From positions 124,001-188,000 of the forward strand of contig NZ_JANKHH010000003.1 in NCBI RefSeq assembly GCF_024626475.1: 64,000 nucleotides of DNA, written 5' to 3'. Under the pieces are notes generated by a model. It searched no databases, was not told the origin of the DNA, and saw only the letters and a program-made list of their open reading frames with translations. This stretch comes from Parerythrobacter lacustris. Lineage in GTDB: Bacteria; Pseudomonadota; Alphaproteobacteria; Sphingomonadales; Sphingomonadaceae. Positions 33,567-45,103 of this stretch are shown here, in pieces. Every line of letters starts with the position of its first letter. The first letter of the stretch is position 1. A program made the translations under genes and the position numbers.

Positions 33567-35203
33567 TGGCCAGTGCAATTTCTGCCAACAAGGCCGAGCT
33601 GCTCGCGATTGCGAACTCGGTTGCTTCGGAAAAGATGATCGACAAGGCGATCGTCATCGAGGCGATGGAAGAAGCGATCCAGAAGAGCGCGCGCAACCGC
33701 TACGGGTCGGAAAACGACATCCGCGCCAAGCTCGATCCGCTGACCGGCGACCTCAGCCTGTGGCGCGTGGTCGAAGTGGTCGAAGAGGTCGAGGATTATT
33801 TCAAGCAGGTCAGCGTCGATCAGGCGCAGAAGCTGCAGGACGGGGCGAAAGTCGGTGACTTCATCGTCGATCCGCTGCCGCCGGTCGATCTCGGCCGCAT
33901 CGACGCGCAGAGCGCCAAGCAGGTGATCTTCCAGAAAGTTCGCGATGCCGAGCGCGAACGCCAGTTCGAGGAATTCAAGGACCGCGCCAACGAGGTCATC
34001 ACCGGGGTGATCAAGTCGGTCGAATTCGGCCATGTGATCGTCAACCTCGGCCGCGCCGAAGGGGTGATCCGCCGTGACCAGCAGATCCCGCGCGAAGCCG
34101 CCCGCGTCGGCGAGCGCGTGCGCGCGATCATCACCAAGGTCGAGCGCAACAACCGCGGCCCGCAGATCTTCCTCAGCCGCGCGCATCCGGACTTCATGAA
34201 GAAGCTGTTCGCGCAGGAAGTGCCTGAGATCTACGACGGCATCATCGAGATCAAGGCCGCCGCGCGCGATCCCGGCAGCCGTGCCAAGATCGGCGTGATC
34301 AGCCGCGATTCCTCGATCGACCCGGTCGGCGCCTGCGTCGGCATGAAGGGCAGCCGCGTGCAGGCCGTCGTGCAGGAACTGCAGGGCGAGAAGATCGACA
34401 TCATTCCGTGGAGCGAAGACACCGCGACTTTCGTCGTCAACGCGCTCCAGCCCGCCACCGTCGCCCGCGTCGTGCTGGATGAGGACGAAGGCCGGATCGA
34501 AGTCGTAGTCCCCGACGACCAGCTTTCGCTCGCGATCGGCCGGCGCGGCCAGAACGTGCGGCTCGCCAGCCAGCTGACCGGTCACCAGATCGACATCATG
34601 ACCGAGGAAGAGGCGAGCGAGAAGCGGACGAAGGAATTCGCCGAGCGCTCGAAGATGTTCGAGGAAGAGCTCGATGTCGACGAAACGCTGTCGCAGCTGC
34701 TAGTTGCCGAGGGCTTCAGCGAACTGGAAGAAGTCGCTTACGTCGAGCTCGAAGAGCTGGCGACGATCGAAGGCTTCGACGAGGAACTCGCCGAGGAACT
34801 CCAGAGCCGTGCGATCGAAGCACTCGATCGCCAGGCCGGAACCGCGCGTGCCGCGCGCCGCGAACTGGGCGTCGAGGACGCGCTTGCCGAAATGCCGCAT
34901 CTGACCGAGCAGATGCTGGTGACGCTGGGCAAGGCGGGAATCAAGACGCTCGACGATCTCGCCGATCTCGCGACCGACGAACTGATCGCCAAGAAGCGCG
35001 AGGCTCCGCGCCGCCGCAACAATCCCGAAGGCCCGCCGATGCGTCGTCCCTCGATCCGCGAACAGGACAAGGGCGGGGTGCTGGGCGAATACGGCCTGAG
35101 CGAAGAGCAGGGCAACGAGATTATCATGGCTGCCCGCGCGCACTGGTTCGAGGACGAAGAACCCGCAATTCAGGAGGCCGCCGATGCGGACTCCCCGCAA
35201 TGA
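33566..35203 (+). CDS. nusA: transcription termination/antitermination factor NusA
   Basis: A 545-residue NusA. The N-terminal domain binds RNA polymerase; the S1 domain (about 135-200) and two KH domains ([12 protein letters not shown] and [13 protein letters not shown]) bind RNA. The C-terminal acidic repeats ([13 protein letters not shown], and [20 protein letters not shown]) are typical of proteobacteria. It pauses and modulates RNA polymerase. Its end overlaps ylxR. Confidence 0.97.
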   Translation: MASAISANKAELLAIANSVASEKMIDKAIVIEAMEEAIQKSARNRYGSENDIRAKLDPLTGDLSLWRVVEVVEEVEDYFKQVSVDQAQKLQDGAKVGDFIVDPLPPVDLGRIDAQSAKQVIFQKVRDAERERQFEEFKDRANEVITGVIKSVEFGHVIVNLGRAEGVIRRDQQIPREAARVGERVRAIITKVERNNRGPQIFLSRAHPDFMKKLFAQEVPEIYDGIIEIKAAARDPGSRAKIGVISRDSSIDPVGACVGMKGSRVQAVVQELQGEKIDIIPWSEDTATFVVNALQPATVARVVLDEDEGRIEVVVPDDQLSLAIGRRGQNVRLASQLTGHQIDIMTEEEASEKRTKEFAERSKMFEEELDVDETLSQLLVAEGFSELEEVAYVELEELATIEGFDEELAEELQSRAIEALDRQAGTARAARRELGVEDALAEMPHLTEQMLVTLGKAGIKTLDDLADLATDELIAKKREAPRRRNNPEGPPMRRPSIREQDKGGVLGEYGLSEEQGNEIIMAARAHWFEDEEPAIQEAADADSPQ

Positions 35204-35939
35204 GTGCGTAAGCTCCGACATCGCTGACACTACCGAGGCCCGGAACACTTCCGGGCCCGCCAGGTCCTGCCCGGAACGCCGCTGCATCCTTTCCGGGCAG
35301 ACTGCGCCGCGCGAGGCGCTGGTGCGGCTCGCCATCTCTTCCGACGGAGAGGTGCTGCCCGATCCGCTCGCCAAGGCCCCCGGTCGCGGCGCGTGGATCG
35401 GCGTTGCGCGCCCGGAACTGGAGGCGGCAATGGCCAAGGGGCGGCTCAAGGGCGCCCTGGCGCGCGCGTTCAAGGGCGCGGCGCTGAGCATACCCGACGA
35501 CCTTGCCCAGCGGATCGAGGACGCACTGCGCAAGCTGCTGCTCGACCGGCTCGGCCTTGCCATGCGCAGCGGTACGCTGATCCTTGGCTCGGACCGGATC
35601 GCCGAGCAGGCGCGCAAAGGGCGGATCGAACTGCTGCTCCACGCAGCCGATGCGCGCGAGGACGGGTGCAAGAAGCTCGATCAGGCGTGGCGTGTCGGGC
35701 GCGAAGCGGAAGGAAGCGGCGAGCAAGGGGTAACCTTGCCTCTGGACCGGGCAGCATTGTCTGTGGCATTGGGCCGCGAGAATGTCGTCCACATGGGCGT
35801 CGCGGGCCGGGGCGCAGACGCCGGGGCGGCCGATCGGATCGCTTCGGTCCTCGCGCGCCTGTTGCACTACACCGGGGGACAAGCCCCATCGACGCACGCA
35901 AGCGCAGGGGCGGCAGCCCCGGTGCATGACGACGAATGA
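35184..35939 (+). CDS. ylxR: YlxR (DUF448) RNA-binding protein with L7Ae-like C-terminal domain
   Basis: A 251-residue fusion. The YlxR domain (about 25-100) has PERRCILSGQTAPREALVRLA; the C-terminal half (about 110-225) resembles an L7Ae/ribosomal L7Ae-like fold (RLGLAMRSGTLILGSDRI). Both domain types bind RNA. The AGGAGG at 35172-35177 supports ATG 35184, which overlaps the nusA end. The gene sits between nusA and infB as in many bacteria. Confidence 0.9.
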   Translation: MRTPRNECVSSDIADTTEARNTSGPARSCPERRCILSGQTAPREALVRLAISSDGEVLPDPLAKAPGRGAWIGVARPELEAAMAKGRLKGALARAFKGAALSIPDDLAQRIEDALRKLLLDRLGLAMRSGTLILGSDRIAEQARKGRIELLLHAADAREDGCKKLDQAWRVGREAEGSGEQGVTLPLDRAALSVALGRENVVHMGVAGRGADAGAADRIASVLARLLHYTGGQAPSTHASAGAAAPVHDDE

Positions 35940-35962
35940 ATGACTAAGGATAGACGAGCTTT

Positions 35963-38464
<2,502 letters not shown>

Positions 38465-38472
38465 GGGGCTGT

Positions 38473-39090
38473 ATGCGAAAGTTGCTTCATGCCTTAGTGT
38501 GGATGAGCGCACTGATCCCTGGTTCGGGCCTTGCGGAAACTAGGCCTGAAATATTTGTTTACGGGTCGGATAAGCATCTAGCTTGGTGGCACAAGCAGGC
38601 TGTGGTCCGGCCTATGGGCACTAGTGCTGAGGGTGTGACCGCAGACCTCATAGGCAAATTCGAGAATGACCCAAATTCTGACCAGATTTGCTTCTTGTCG
38701 CAAATGAATCGCAACACATACGTTGGCGTTTTTCGGGCCGATCAACTTGAGATTGAAGAAACATTCGCTTCATTAAAATTTGATCCATTCAAATTGGATT
38801 TTGACTTTGGCGATGGCACATCTGGCGTGGCTAGAATAGTGTTGATCGAACGGTGTGACGGGACGCAAAGTTTTGGTTTAATAATAACTGACAGCTCGTC
38901 TAGTATTCGGTTCTTTGATGAATGGATATTGACAGGAGAATTGGAAAGAGGTCGCTCCATCGTCCAATATATCTATCCGTCAGGCGATGGAGGAATTGGT
39001 ACGGCGCAGTGTTTTGAATGTGGCGATGCGTCATTGCTGCACTACGATATCGCCCGCAAAAAGTTCTATTGGGAATATCTGGGTGACTGA
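38473..39090 (+). CDS. AT-rich exported orphan protein
   Basis: A 205-residue protein with a signal peptide (1-21, ALIPGSGLA|ET). The body shows no family I recognise; it contains cysteines (C74, C128, and C179 with C182 in AQCFECGD). The gene is far less GC-rich than all its neighbours (TTTA, TAATA, ATTAAA runs), which suggests recent acquisition. GGGGG precedes the ATG, and its stop overlaps a thioesterase start. It interrupts the infB-rbfA order. Confidence 0.7.
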   Translation: MRKLLHALVWMSALIPGSGLAETRPEIFVYGSDKHLAWWHKQAVVRPMGTSAEGVTADLIGKFENDPNSDQICFLSQMNRNTYVGVFRADQLEIEETFASLKFDPFKLDFDFGDGTSGVARIVLIERCDGTQSFGLIITDSSSSIRFFDEWILTGELERGRSIVQYIYPSGDGGIGTAQCFECGDASLLHYDIARKKFYWEYLGD

Positions 39091-39511
39091 CCAAGCGCAA
39101 CATCACGCCCTCGGCGCCGCGCATGCGGAGCTGATGGGAGTCGAGTTCGACAGCTTCGATCGGGAGCGTGAGGAAATCACCTTGCGCTTCCGCGCGCCTG
39201 ACAGCTTCATCACCCCGCGCGGCAGCGTGCAGGGCGGGTTGATTGCCGGGTTCCTCGACGAGGTGATGGGCTGGGCGCATGTCTGGGCGACCGACCATGC
39301 CGAGGCCCCGCTCAATCTCGACCTGACGATGACCATCCTGAAACCCGTCCCCGCCGGTCCGCTGGTGGGCAAGGGCCGCGTCATCAAGCGCGGGCGGCGG
39401 GTGATCTTCCTCGAAGGCGAGCTGTTCGATCCCGCCGGGACATTGCTCGCCCGCGCGACCAGCACGGCGATCCCGACGCCTCGCCCGGTGGCAGCTTCAA
39501 GAGATAGCTGA
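39083..39511 (+). CDS. PaaI-type acyl-CoA thioesterase (4HBT)
   Basis: A 142-residue hot-dog thioesterase. GSVQGGLIAGFLDEVMGWA holds the family's catalytic region (Asp and nearby polar residues), with LNLDLTMTILKPVPAG downstream. The GTG at 39083 overlaps the preceding stop; an ATG at 39134 in the same frame would cut into the N-terminus. It overlaps DUF1697 by one base, suggesting a transcriptional unit with it and rbfA. Confidence 0.85.
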   Translation: MTDQAQHHALGAAHAELMGVEFDSFDREREEITLRFRAPDSFITPRGSVQGGLIAGFLDEVMGWAHVWATDHAEAPLNLDLTMTILKPVPAGPLVGKGRVIKRGRRVIFLEGELFDPAGTLLARATSTAIPTPRPVAASRDS

Positions 39512-40059
39512 TGGCGCGGCTGGTCGCCTTTCTGGGCAGCATCAATGTCGGCGGCAACCGGATCAGGATGGTCGATCTCGTCACCACGCTGACCGATGCG
39601 GGATTCCGTGAGGTGTCCACCGTCACCGCCAGCGGCAATGTCATCTTCACCGACGACCGGGAACCGGCGATGCTGGAAGTCCAGCTGGAAAGCCTCGTCG
39701 AACGCGCCTTCGGCTTCAGGTCCTGCGCCATGGTGCGCACCGCCGATGAGATCAACTATGCCATCGACGCAAACCCGTTCCACGGCACCGGGCCCCAGCA
39801 TGGCTCGGACAAGATGGTTCACTCGATCTTCCTCAGCCAGCAGCCGGACCGGTCCGCGGTCGATGCGCTGATCGAGGACCATGCCGCCAAGGGCAGCGAG
39901 CGACTGGCGCTGGGTAACCGGGTTCTGTTTCTCGACTATGTCCATGGAGCGGGTGTATCGAGCCTGTCGAACAAGGTGCTCGAGCGGCGGCTGCGCTGCA
40001 AGGGCACCGCGCGCAACATGACCTCGCTCAAACGGATACTCGGAAAGATGGTGGCCTGA
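39511..40059 (+). CDS. DUF1697 protein
   Basis: A 182-residue protein of DUF1697, recognised by [19 protein letters not shown] at the start and [16 protein letters not shown]-type end (here [16 protein letters not shown]). The family has no known function. ATG 39511 overlaps the thioesterase stop; the rbfA ATG overlaps its own stop. Confidence 0.87.
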   Translation: MARLVAFLGSINVGGNRIRMVDLVTTLTDAGFREVSTVTASGNVIFTDDREPAMLEVQLESLVERAFGFRSCAMVRTADEINYAIDANPFHGTGPQHGSDKMVHSIFLSQQPDRSAVDALIEDHAAKGSERLALGNRVLFLDYVHGAGVSSLSNKVLERRLRCKGTARNMTSLKRILGKMVA

Positions 40060-40454
40060 TGGCACGACAGCAATTCACCGCCGAACAGCATTCGGTCCGC
40101 GTCCTCAAGGTGGGCGAGCGGGTGCGGCATATCCTGTCCGAACTGCTCGCGCGGCAGGAGGTGCATGACGAAACCGTCTCCGCCGCCAATATCAGCGTGA
40201 CCGAGGTCCGCCTGACCCCCGACCTGCGCAATGCCACCGCCTATGTGAAGCCGCTGCTCGGCAAGAGCGAGGACGAGGTGGTCAAGGCGCTGCGCCAGAA
40301 CACCGCCTTCCTGCAGCGCGAGGTGGCCAGGCGGCTCGGCCTCAAATTCGCCCCCAAGCTCAAGTTTCGCGGCGACGAAAGTTTCGACGAGGCCGAACGG
40401 ATCGAAGCCCTGCTGCGCGATCCCAAGGTGGCGCGCGACCTCGAAGAGGACTGA
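40059..40454 (+). CDS. rbfA: ribosome-binding factor A
   Basis: A 131-residue RbfA, a cold-shock 30S maturation factor. [19 protein letters not shown] and [20 protein letters not shown] are family motifs. It normally follows infB directly; here three genes intervene. It is tail-to-tail with an AbgT transporter. Confidence 0.95.
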   Translation: MARQQFTAEQHSVRVLKVGERVRHILSELLARQEVHDETVSAANISVTEVRLTPDLRNATAYVKPLLGKSEDEVVKALRQNTAFLQREVARRLGLKFAPKLKFRGDESFDEAERIEALLRDPKVARDLEED

Positions 40455-40460
40455 ACCCGG

Positions 40461-42068
40461 CTAATCGGTCGCCACCTGTGTGGCCGAGGCGGTCGCTGCC
40501 GGCACCTCCATGAACACGCTCGCACCCGGACCGAGCGGCAGATCGAGCCCGACCCATGCGCCGACCAGAACCAGCCCGACCAGCAGCAGTCCGACCGAGT
40601 AGGGCAGCATGGTCGCAGCCAGGCTGCCGAGGCCGAAGTCCTTCTGCCAGCGCTGGCAGAAGATCAGGATCAGCGGGAAATACACCATCAGCGGGGTGAT
40701 GATGTTGGTCGCGCTATCGCCCACGCGATAGGCGGCGGTGGTCATCTCCGGGGTGATCCCGAGCAGCATCAGCATCGGTACCAGCACCGGGGCGAGCAGG
40801 GCCCACTTGGCGCTGGCCGAGCCGACGAACAGGTTGAGCAACGCGGTGAACAGGACGATCGCCACCAGCAGCGCCCACATCGGCAGACCCGACGAGCGCA
40901 GGGCGTCGGCGCCATCGACAGCCATGATCAGCCCGAGGTTGGACCAGCCGAACATCGCGACGAAATGCGCTGCGGCAAAGGCGAGGACGAGATAATAGGC
41001 CATGTCGCCCATCGAATCGGCCATCATCTTGACGAGGCTGCGGTGGTCTCCGATCGTGCCCGCCGCCTTGCCGTAGGCCCAGCCGGCCAGCAGGAACAGC
41101 AGGAAGAACCCGCCGACGAGGCTCTGGTAGAAGGGTGTCAGCCGCGCTTCGGGCGTGGCCGTCTGGTCGATCAGCGGCGTGCCCGGCCCGAGCGTGAAGA
41201 CCAGCCACAGCCCGACGACCGCCAGCACCGCAAGGCCCGCCCAGCGCAGGCCCTTGCGCTCGCCATCGGTGAGCGGGCGATCCTGCTCGGGTTCTGGCTC
41301 GGTATCGCCGCGCATCGCGGGGGTCCATTTGCCCAGCCGCGGCTCGATGATCCGGTCGGTCACGTACCAGATGACCGGCAGGAACACGCAGGTCATCGCG
41401 ACGATGAAGTACCAGTTGCCCGCGATATTGGCGGTGAACTCGCCAAACACGCTCTCCACCGCCGCTTCGGTGATGCCGAACAGCAGCGCGTCGAGCTGGC
41501 CGGGCAGCAGATTGGCGGAGAACCCGCCCGAAACGCCCGCAAAGGCCGCTGCGATACCGGCGATCGGATGGCGTCCGGCGGCATGGAAAATGATCCCGGC
41601 GAGCGGGATCAGCACAACGTAAGCAGCGTCTGCAGCGAGGTTGCCGATCATCCCGACCAGCGCGACGATCGGCGTCAGCAGATATGTCGGCGCATTGCGC
41701 ACCCCGGCACGCATTGCGGTGCCAAACAGCCCGGCGCGTTCGGCCACGCCTGCGCCCAGCATGACAACCAACACGTAACCCAGCGGGTGGAAATGGGTGA
41801 AGGTGGTCGGCATCTCGACCCACAGGCGGCGGATGTTCTCCGCCGAAAGTAGCGAGGTTGCGGTGATCACCGTTGCCTGACCGGTCGCTTCGTCCACTTC
41901 GGTCGGGTGGACGGCGGACCATCCGGCGAGCGAGGCGACAACCGACACGATCATCAGGCCGGCAATGAGATAGAGGAACAGGAAAACAGGATCGGGCAAG
42001 CGATTTCCCGTCCGCTCGATCCATCCCAGAATGCCCTTCTGCACCGGTGCCGCTACCGCCTCTGCCAC
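40461..42068 (-). CDS. AbgT-family transporter (p-aminobenzoyl-glutamate/sulfonamide type)
   Basis: A 535-residue transporter with about 11 membrane helices. Family motifs are PDPVFLFLYLIAG, ADAAYVVLIPLAGIIF, AGVSGGFSANLLPGQLDALLFG and GLPMWALLVAIVLFTALLNLFVGSASAKWA. AbgT proteins import p-aminobenzoyl-glutamate or export sulfonamides. GTG 42068 has GGGGAG upstream; a long open frame before it lacks membrane character. It is reversed relative to its supercluster surroundings. Confidence 0.93.
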   Translation of the reverse strand: MAEAVAAPVQKGILGWIERTGNRLPDPVFLFLYLIAGLMIVSVVASLAGWSAVHPTEVDEATGQATVITATSLLSAENIRRLWVEMPTTFTHFHPLGYVLVVMLGAGVAERAGLFGTAMRAGVRNAPTYLLTPIVALVGMIGNLAADAAYVVLIPLAGIIFHAAGRHPIAGIAAAFAGVSGGFSANLLPGQLDALLFGITEAAVESVFGEFTANIAGNWYFIVAMTCVFLPVIWYVTDRIIEPRLGKWTPAMRGDTEPEPEQDRPLTDGERKGLRWAGLAVLAVVGLWLVFTLGPGTPLIDQTATPEARLTPFYQSLVGGFFLLFLLAGWAYGKAAGTIGDHRSLVKMMADSMGDMAYYLVLAFAAAHFVAMFGWSNLGLIMAVDGADALRSSGLPMWALLVAIVLFTALLNLFVGSASAKWALLAPVLVPMLMLLGITPEMTTAAYRVGDSATNIITPLMVYFPLILIFCQRWQKDFGLGSLAATMLPYSVGLLLVGLVLVGAWVGLDLPLGPGASVFMEVPAATASATQVATD

Positions 42069-42222
42069 TTTGCACTCCCCATGACTTGTGCTGCCTGTGC
42101 AGCGTTGCTCTTGCGAGGAGCTAGCATTGCCGCCTGCGCCTGTCGCCCCCGTGAACGATGCGTCTGTTGAATATTTGCCGCAGGCTCTCGCCCGGCGGGC
42201 CTGCCAGCGGTAGCTGTGCGGC

Positions 42223-42801
42223 ATGGCCAAGCTCTATTTCTACTACGCCAGCATGAACGCGGGGAAATCGACCACGCTGCTGCAGGCGGATTTCAATTAC
42301 CGCGAACGCGGGATGGCGACGATGCTGTGGACCGCCGCGCTCGACGATCGGTCGGATGGCAAGCCGATCGCCAGCCGGATCGGGCTGGAAGCGGGGGCGA
42401 ACCTGTTCGAGCCGGACACCGACTTGTGGGCGCGGGTGATGGCGGCGCACCGCGCGGAGCCGCTGCATTGTGTGCTGATCGACGAGGCGCAGTTCCTGAC
42501 CAAGGATCAGGTGTGGCAATGCGCCCGGCTGGCGGACGAGGCGCGCATTCCGGTGCTGTGTTACGGCCTGCGCACCGATTTCCTGGGCGAGCTCTTCCCT
42601 GGCAGCGCTGCACTGCTCGGCATTGCGGATTCGCTGACCGAACTGAAAGCGATCTGCCACTGCGGGCGCAAGGCGACGATGAACCTTCGGGTCGATGCCA
42701 GCGGGGCTGCGGTCAAGCAGGGCGCGCAGACCGAGATCGGCGGCAACGATCGCTACGTCTCCCTCTGCCGCAAGCACTTCAGCGAGGCTCTGGCGGGTTG
42801 A
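42223..42801 (+). CDS. tdk: thymidine kinase
   Basis: A 192-residue type II thymidine kinase that phosphorylates thymidine for salvage. P-loop-type YASMNAGKST is near residues 8-17, the DEAQFL motif (Walker B) is about 87-92, and zinc-type cysteines occur in ICHCGRKA and LCRKHF. Length is standard. Confidence 0.95.
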   Translation: MAKLYFYYASMNAGKSTTLLQADFNYRERGMATMLWTAALDDRSDGKPIASRIGLEAGANLFEPDTDLWARVMAAHRAEPLHCVLIDEAQFLTKDQVWQCARLADEARIPVLCYGLRTDFLGELFPGSAALLGIADSLTELKAICHCGRKATMNLRVDASGAAVKQGAQTEIGGNDRYVSLCRKHFSEALAG

Positions 42802-42826
42802 CCGCGCGCGCCCTATCTAGCGCGGC

Positions 42827-43513
42827 ATGACCGACACCATTCTCCTCGCGATCATCGTGATCCCGTGCCTCGTGGTCGCGATCGTGTTTCACGAGGTCGC
42901 GCACGGGCTGGTCGCCAATATGCTCGGCGATCCGACTGCCAAGATGCAGGGGCGGCTGACCTTCAACCCGATCAAGCATGTCGACCCGATTGGGACGCTG
43001 GTGGTGCCGGGCGCGCTGTGGCTGCTGGGCGGGCCGATCTTCGGCTGGGCCAAGCCGGTGCCGGTGATGAAGAACCGGCTCAGCAATCCGCGCTACGGAA
43101 TGATGGCGGTGGCGGCGGCGGGGCCGGGGATGAACTTCCTGCTCGCGCTGGTTGGGGCGATCGGCCTCGGAGTGCTCGGCTCCAATGGGGTGGATGCCGA
43201 CAGCCTGGTTGCCAACGGGCTGTTCTATTTCATCCTGATCAACCTGTTCCTCGCGATCTTCAACCTGCTGCCGATCCCGCCCTTCGATGGCGGGCATATC
43301 GTCGAGGGCCTGCTGCCGCGTTCGGCGGCGGTACATTGGGCCAAGTTTCAGCAGGTGGGTATGCTGGTGCTGATCGTGCTGATCGCGGCGACCTGGGTGT
43401 TCCCGCAGTGGAACATCATCGGCAACACCATCGGTCTGCCCGTCGAATGGGCACTGGAGAAGTATCTGGCGCTGACCAGCGCGATTGCGGGCGGCGGCGC
43501 GCCCGGGGCGTGA
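42827..43513 (+). CDS. site-2 protease family metallopeptidase (M50)
   Basis: A 228-residue membrane zinc protease. The HEVAHG motif lies near residues 22-27, and the NLLPIPPFDGGH motif supplies the third ligand. Four to six hydrophobic helices are visible. It lacks a PDZ domain, so it belongs to the small S2P-type group rather than RseP. The target is unknown. Its stop overlaps the truB GTG. Confidence 0.92.
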   Translation: MTDTILLAIIVIPCLVVAIVFHEVAHGLVANMLGDPTAKMQGRLTFNPIKHVDPIGTLVVPGALWLLGGPIFGWAKPVPVMKNRLSNPRYGMMAVAAAGPGMNFLLALVGAIGLGVLGSNGVDADSLVANGLFYFILINLFLAIFNLLPIPPFDGGHIVEGLLPRSAAVHWAKFQQVGMLVLIVLIAATWVFPQWNIIGNTIGLPVEWALEKYLALTSAIAGGGAPGA

Positions 43514-44562
43514 CGCAAGGCGGCAAGCCTGCCCCGCGCCCTGTGATTTCGGGCTGGCTGATCCTCGACAAGCCGCGCGGGATGGGCTCGACGCAGGCGG
43601 TCGGCGCGGTCAAGCGCAACCTGCGCGAAGGCGGCTATGCCAAGGCGAAGGTTGGCCATGGCGGCACACTCGACCCTGAGGCGGAAGGTGTGCTGCCGAT
43701 CGCGCTGGGGGAAGCGACCAAGCTGGCGGGCCGCATGCTCGATGCGAACAAGGTCTATGAGTTTACGATCGAGTTCGGTGAGGAGACCGACACGCTCGAC
43801 GCCGCAGGCGAAGTGGTCGACCGGTCGGACCACCGCCCGACGATGGACGAAATCGCGGCGGTGCTGCCGCGCTTCACCGGGCCGATCGAGCAGGTTCCGC
43901 CCGTCTATTCCGCGCTCAAGGTCGACGGCAAGCGCGCCTACGATCTCGCGCGGGCCGGGGAAGCGGTGGAGCTGAAGACGCGCGCGGTGACGGTGCATTC
44001 GCTTACATTCCTCCTCGGAACGGGGAGGGGGACCAGCGTAGCTGGTGGAGGGGCACGTACCGAAAAATTGACGCAGACGGGTTTCGCTAAGCTCGACCTG
44101 CCCCTCCTCCATCCTGCGGATGGCCCCCCGCCCTCGGCGAGGAAGGAATGCGTCACCCTCGTCGCCCATGTCTCCAAGGGCACCTATATCCGCAGCCTAG
44201 CCCGCGATATCGCCCATGCCCTTGGAACCGTGGGCCATGTCACCTATCTCAGGCGTACCAAGGCCGGCCCGTTCCGCGAAGAACAGGCGATTTCGCTGGA
44301 CAATCTGAACGAAATCGGTAAGGGCGCGCCACTTCAAGACCTCCTCCTGCCGCTCGAGGCGGGGCTGGACGACATCCCGGCTCTGAACCTCAACTCCGTT
44401 AGTGCGCAGGCGGTCCGCCAGGGCCGGGTCGTTACGGAAATGCCCCATGCCGATGGGCTCTACCTCGCGAAGCTGGACAGCGTTCCGGTGGCGCTGGTCG
44501 AACTCGAAGGTGGCGCGATGAAAGTCGTGCGGGGGTTCAACCTTCCCGATGTCGCTGAGTAA
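43510..44562 (+). CDS. truB: tRNA pseudouridine-55 synthase with an in-frame repeat insertion
   Basis: A 350-residue TruB, which forms pseudouridine 55 in tRNAs. The catalytic aspartate is in GHGGTLDPEAEG; other motifs are PVYSALKVDGKRAYDLAR and SKGTYIRSLARDI. The GTG at 43510 overlaps the previous stop. Between VTVHSLTF and CVTLVAHVSKGTY there are about 47 extra residues encoded by a palindromic repeat (44008-44148). The frame is kept, so the protein is probably still active. Confidence 0.93.
   Translation: MTQGGKPAPRPVISGWLILDKPRGMGSTQAVGAVKRNLREGGYAKAKVGHGGTLDPEAEGVLPIALGEATKLAGRMLDANKVYEFTIEFGEETDTLDAAGEVVDRSDHRPTMDEIAAVLPRFTGPIEQVPPVYSALKVDGKRAYDLARAGEAVELKTRAVTVHSLTFLLGTGRGTSVAGGGARTEKLTQTGFAKLDLPLLHPADGPPPSARKECVTLVAHVSKGTYIRSLARDIAHALGTVGHVTYLRRTKAGPFREEQAISLDNLNEIGKGAPLQDLLLPLEAGLDDIPALNLNSVSAQAVRQGRVVTEMPHADGLYLAKLDSVPVALVELEGGAMKVVRGFNLPDVAE
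44008..44148 (+). repeat. palindromic repeat inserted in frame within truB
   Basis: Two mostly complementary arms of about 50 bp (44008-44057 and 44098-44148) flank a central spacer. Each arm has its own small hairpin: ACCAGC-gta-GCTGGT (44032-44046) and CCATCC-tgc-GGATGG (44109-44123). Outer ends are CCTCCTCGG and CTCGGCGAGG. The 141-nt span is a multiple of three. The exact borders are uncertain by a few bases. Confidence 0.85.
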
Positions 44563-44574
44563 GAGAGAACACAA

Positions 44575-44844
44575 ATGTCGGTAGCACCCGAAGTCAAGAC
44601 GCAGATCATCCAGGACAACGCCCGCCAGTCGAACGACACGGGCAGCCCCGAAGTGCAGGTCGCGATCCTCACGCAGCGGATCCGCAATCTGACCGAGCAC
44701 TTCAAGGATCACCACAAGGACAACCACTCGCGCCGCGGCCTGCTGGCCATGGTCAACAAGCGCCGGAGCCTGCTGGCTTACCTCAAGCGCAAGGATCTGG
44801 AGCGTTACAATGCTCTGATCGCGAAGCTGGGTCTTCGTAAATAA
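44575..44844 (+). CDS. rpsO: 30S ribosomal protein S15
   Basis: An 89-residue ribosomal protein with the S15 signature [18 protein letters not shown] and [13 protein letters not shown]. It binds 16S rRNA's central domain. It is 12 bp after truB and before pnp, the usual order. Confidence 0.98.
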   Translation: MSVAPEVKTQIIQDNARQSNDTGSPEVQVAILTQRIRNLTEHFKDHHKDNHSRRGLLAMVNKRRSLLAYLKRKDLERYNALIAKLGLRK

Positions 44845-44854
44845 GAGTTTCCGG

Positions 44855-44880
44855 AGGGGCGGCCAGTTGGTCGCCCCTTC
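44855..44880 (+). terminator. hairpin after rpsO
   Basis: GGGGCGGCCA and TGGTCGCCCC form a stem with one wobble pair just after the rpsO stop. The following T-tract is poor. It may act as partial terminator or as the processing hairpin between rpsO and pnp. Confidence 0.6.
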
Positions 44881-44889
44881 GTCCATCTG

Positions 44890-44970
44890 CGTCATCCCAG
44901 CGAAAGCTGGGATCGCGGGCCGAAAGCTCCGACACAGATCGAACCGATCCCAGCTTTCGCTGGGATGACG
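44890..44970. repeat. REP-like double palindrome, copy 2
   Basis: Perfect 26-bp inverted arms (44890-44915 and 44945-44970), each with an internal GCGAAAGC/GCTTTCGC hairpin. Same architecture as copies at 17959 and 47385. It lies in the rpsO-pnp spacer, where it may affect the transcript. Confidence 0.9.
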
Positions 44971-45103
44971 ACTAGGGGCAGGACTTCACAATTCGGTGAA
45001 GCGTGCCTTGGGGCAGAACAAGGCCCCACACCGGACCGGGACGGATTGACCGGAATATGAGGCCCCGCGCTGCAATATGGCACGCGGGTCAGAAGGAAAA
45101 TAC

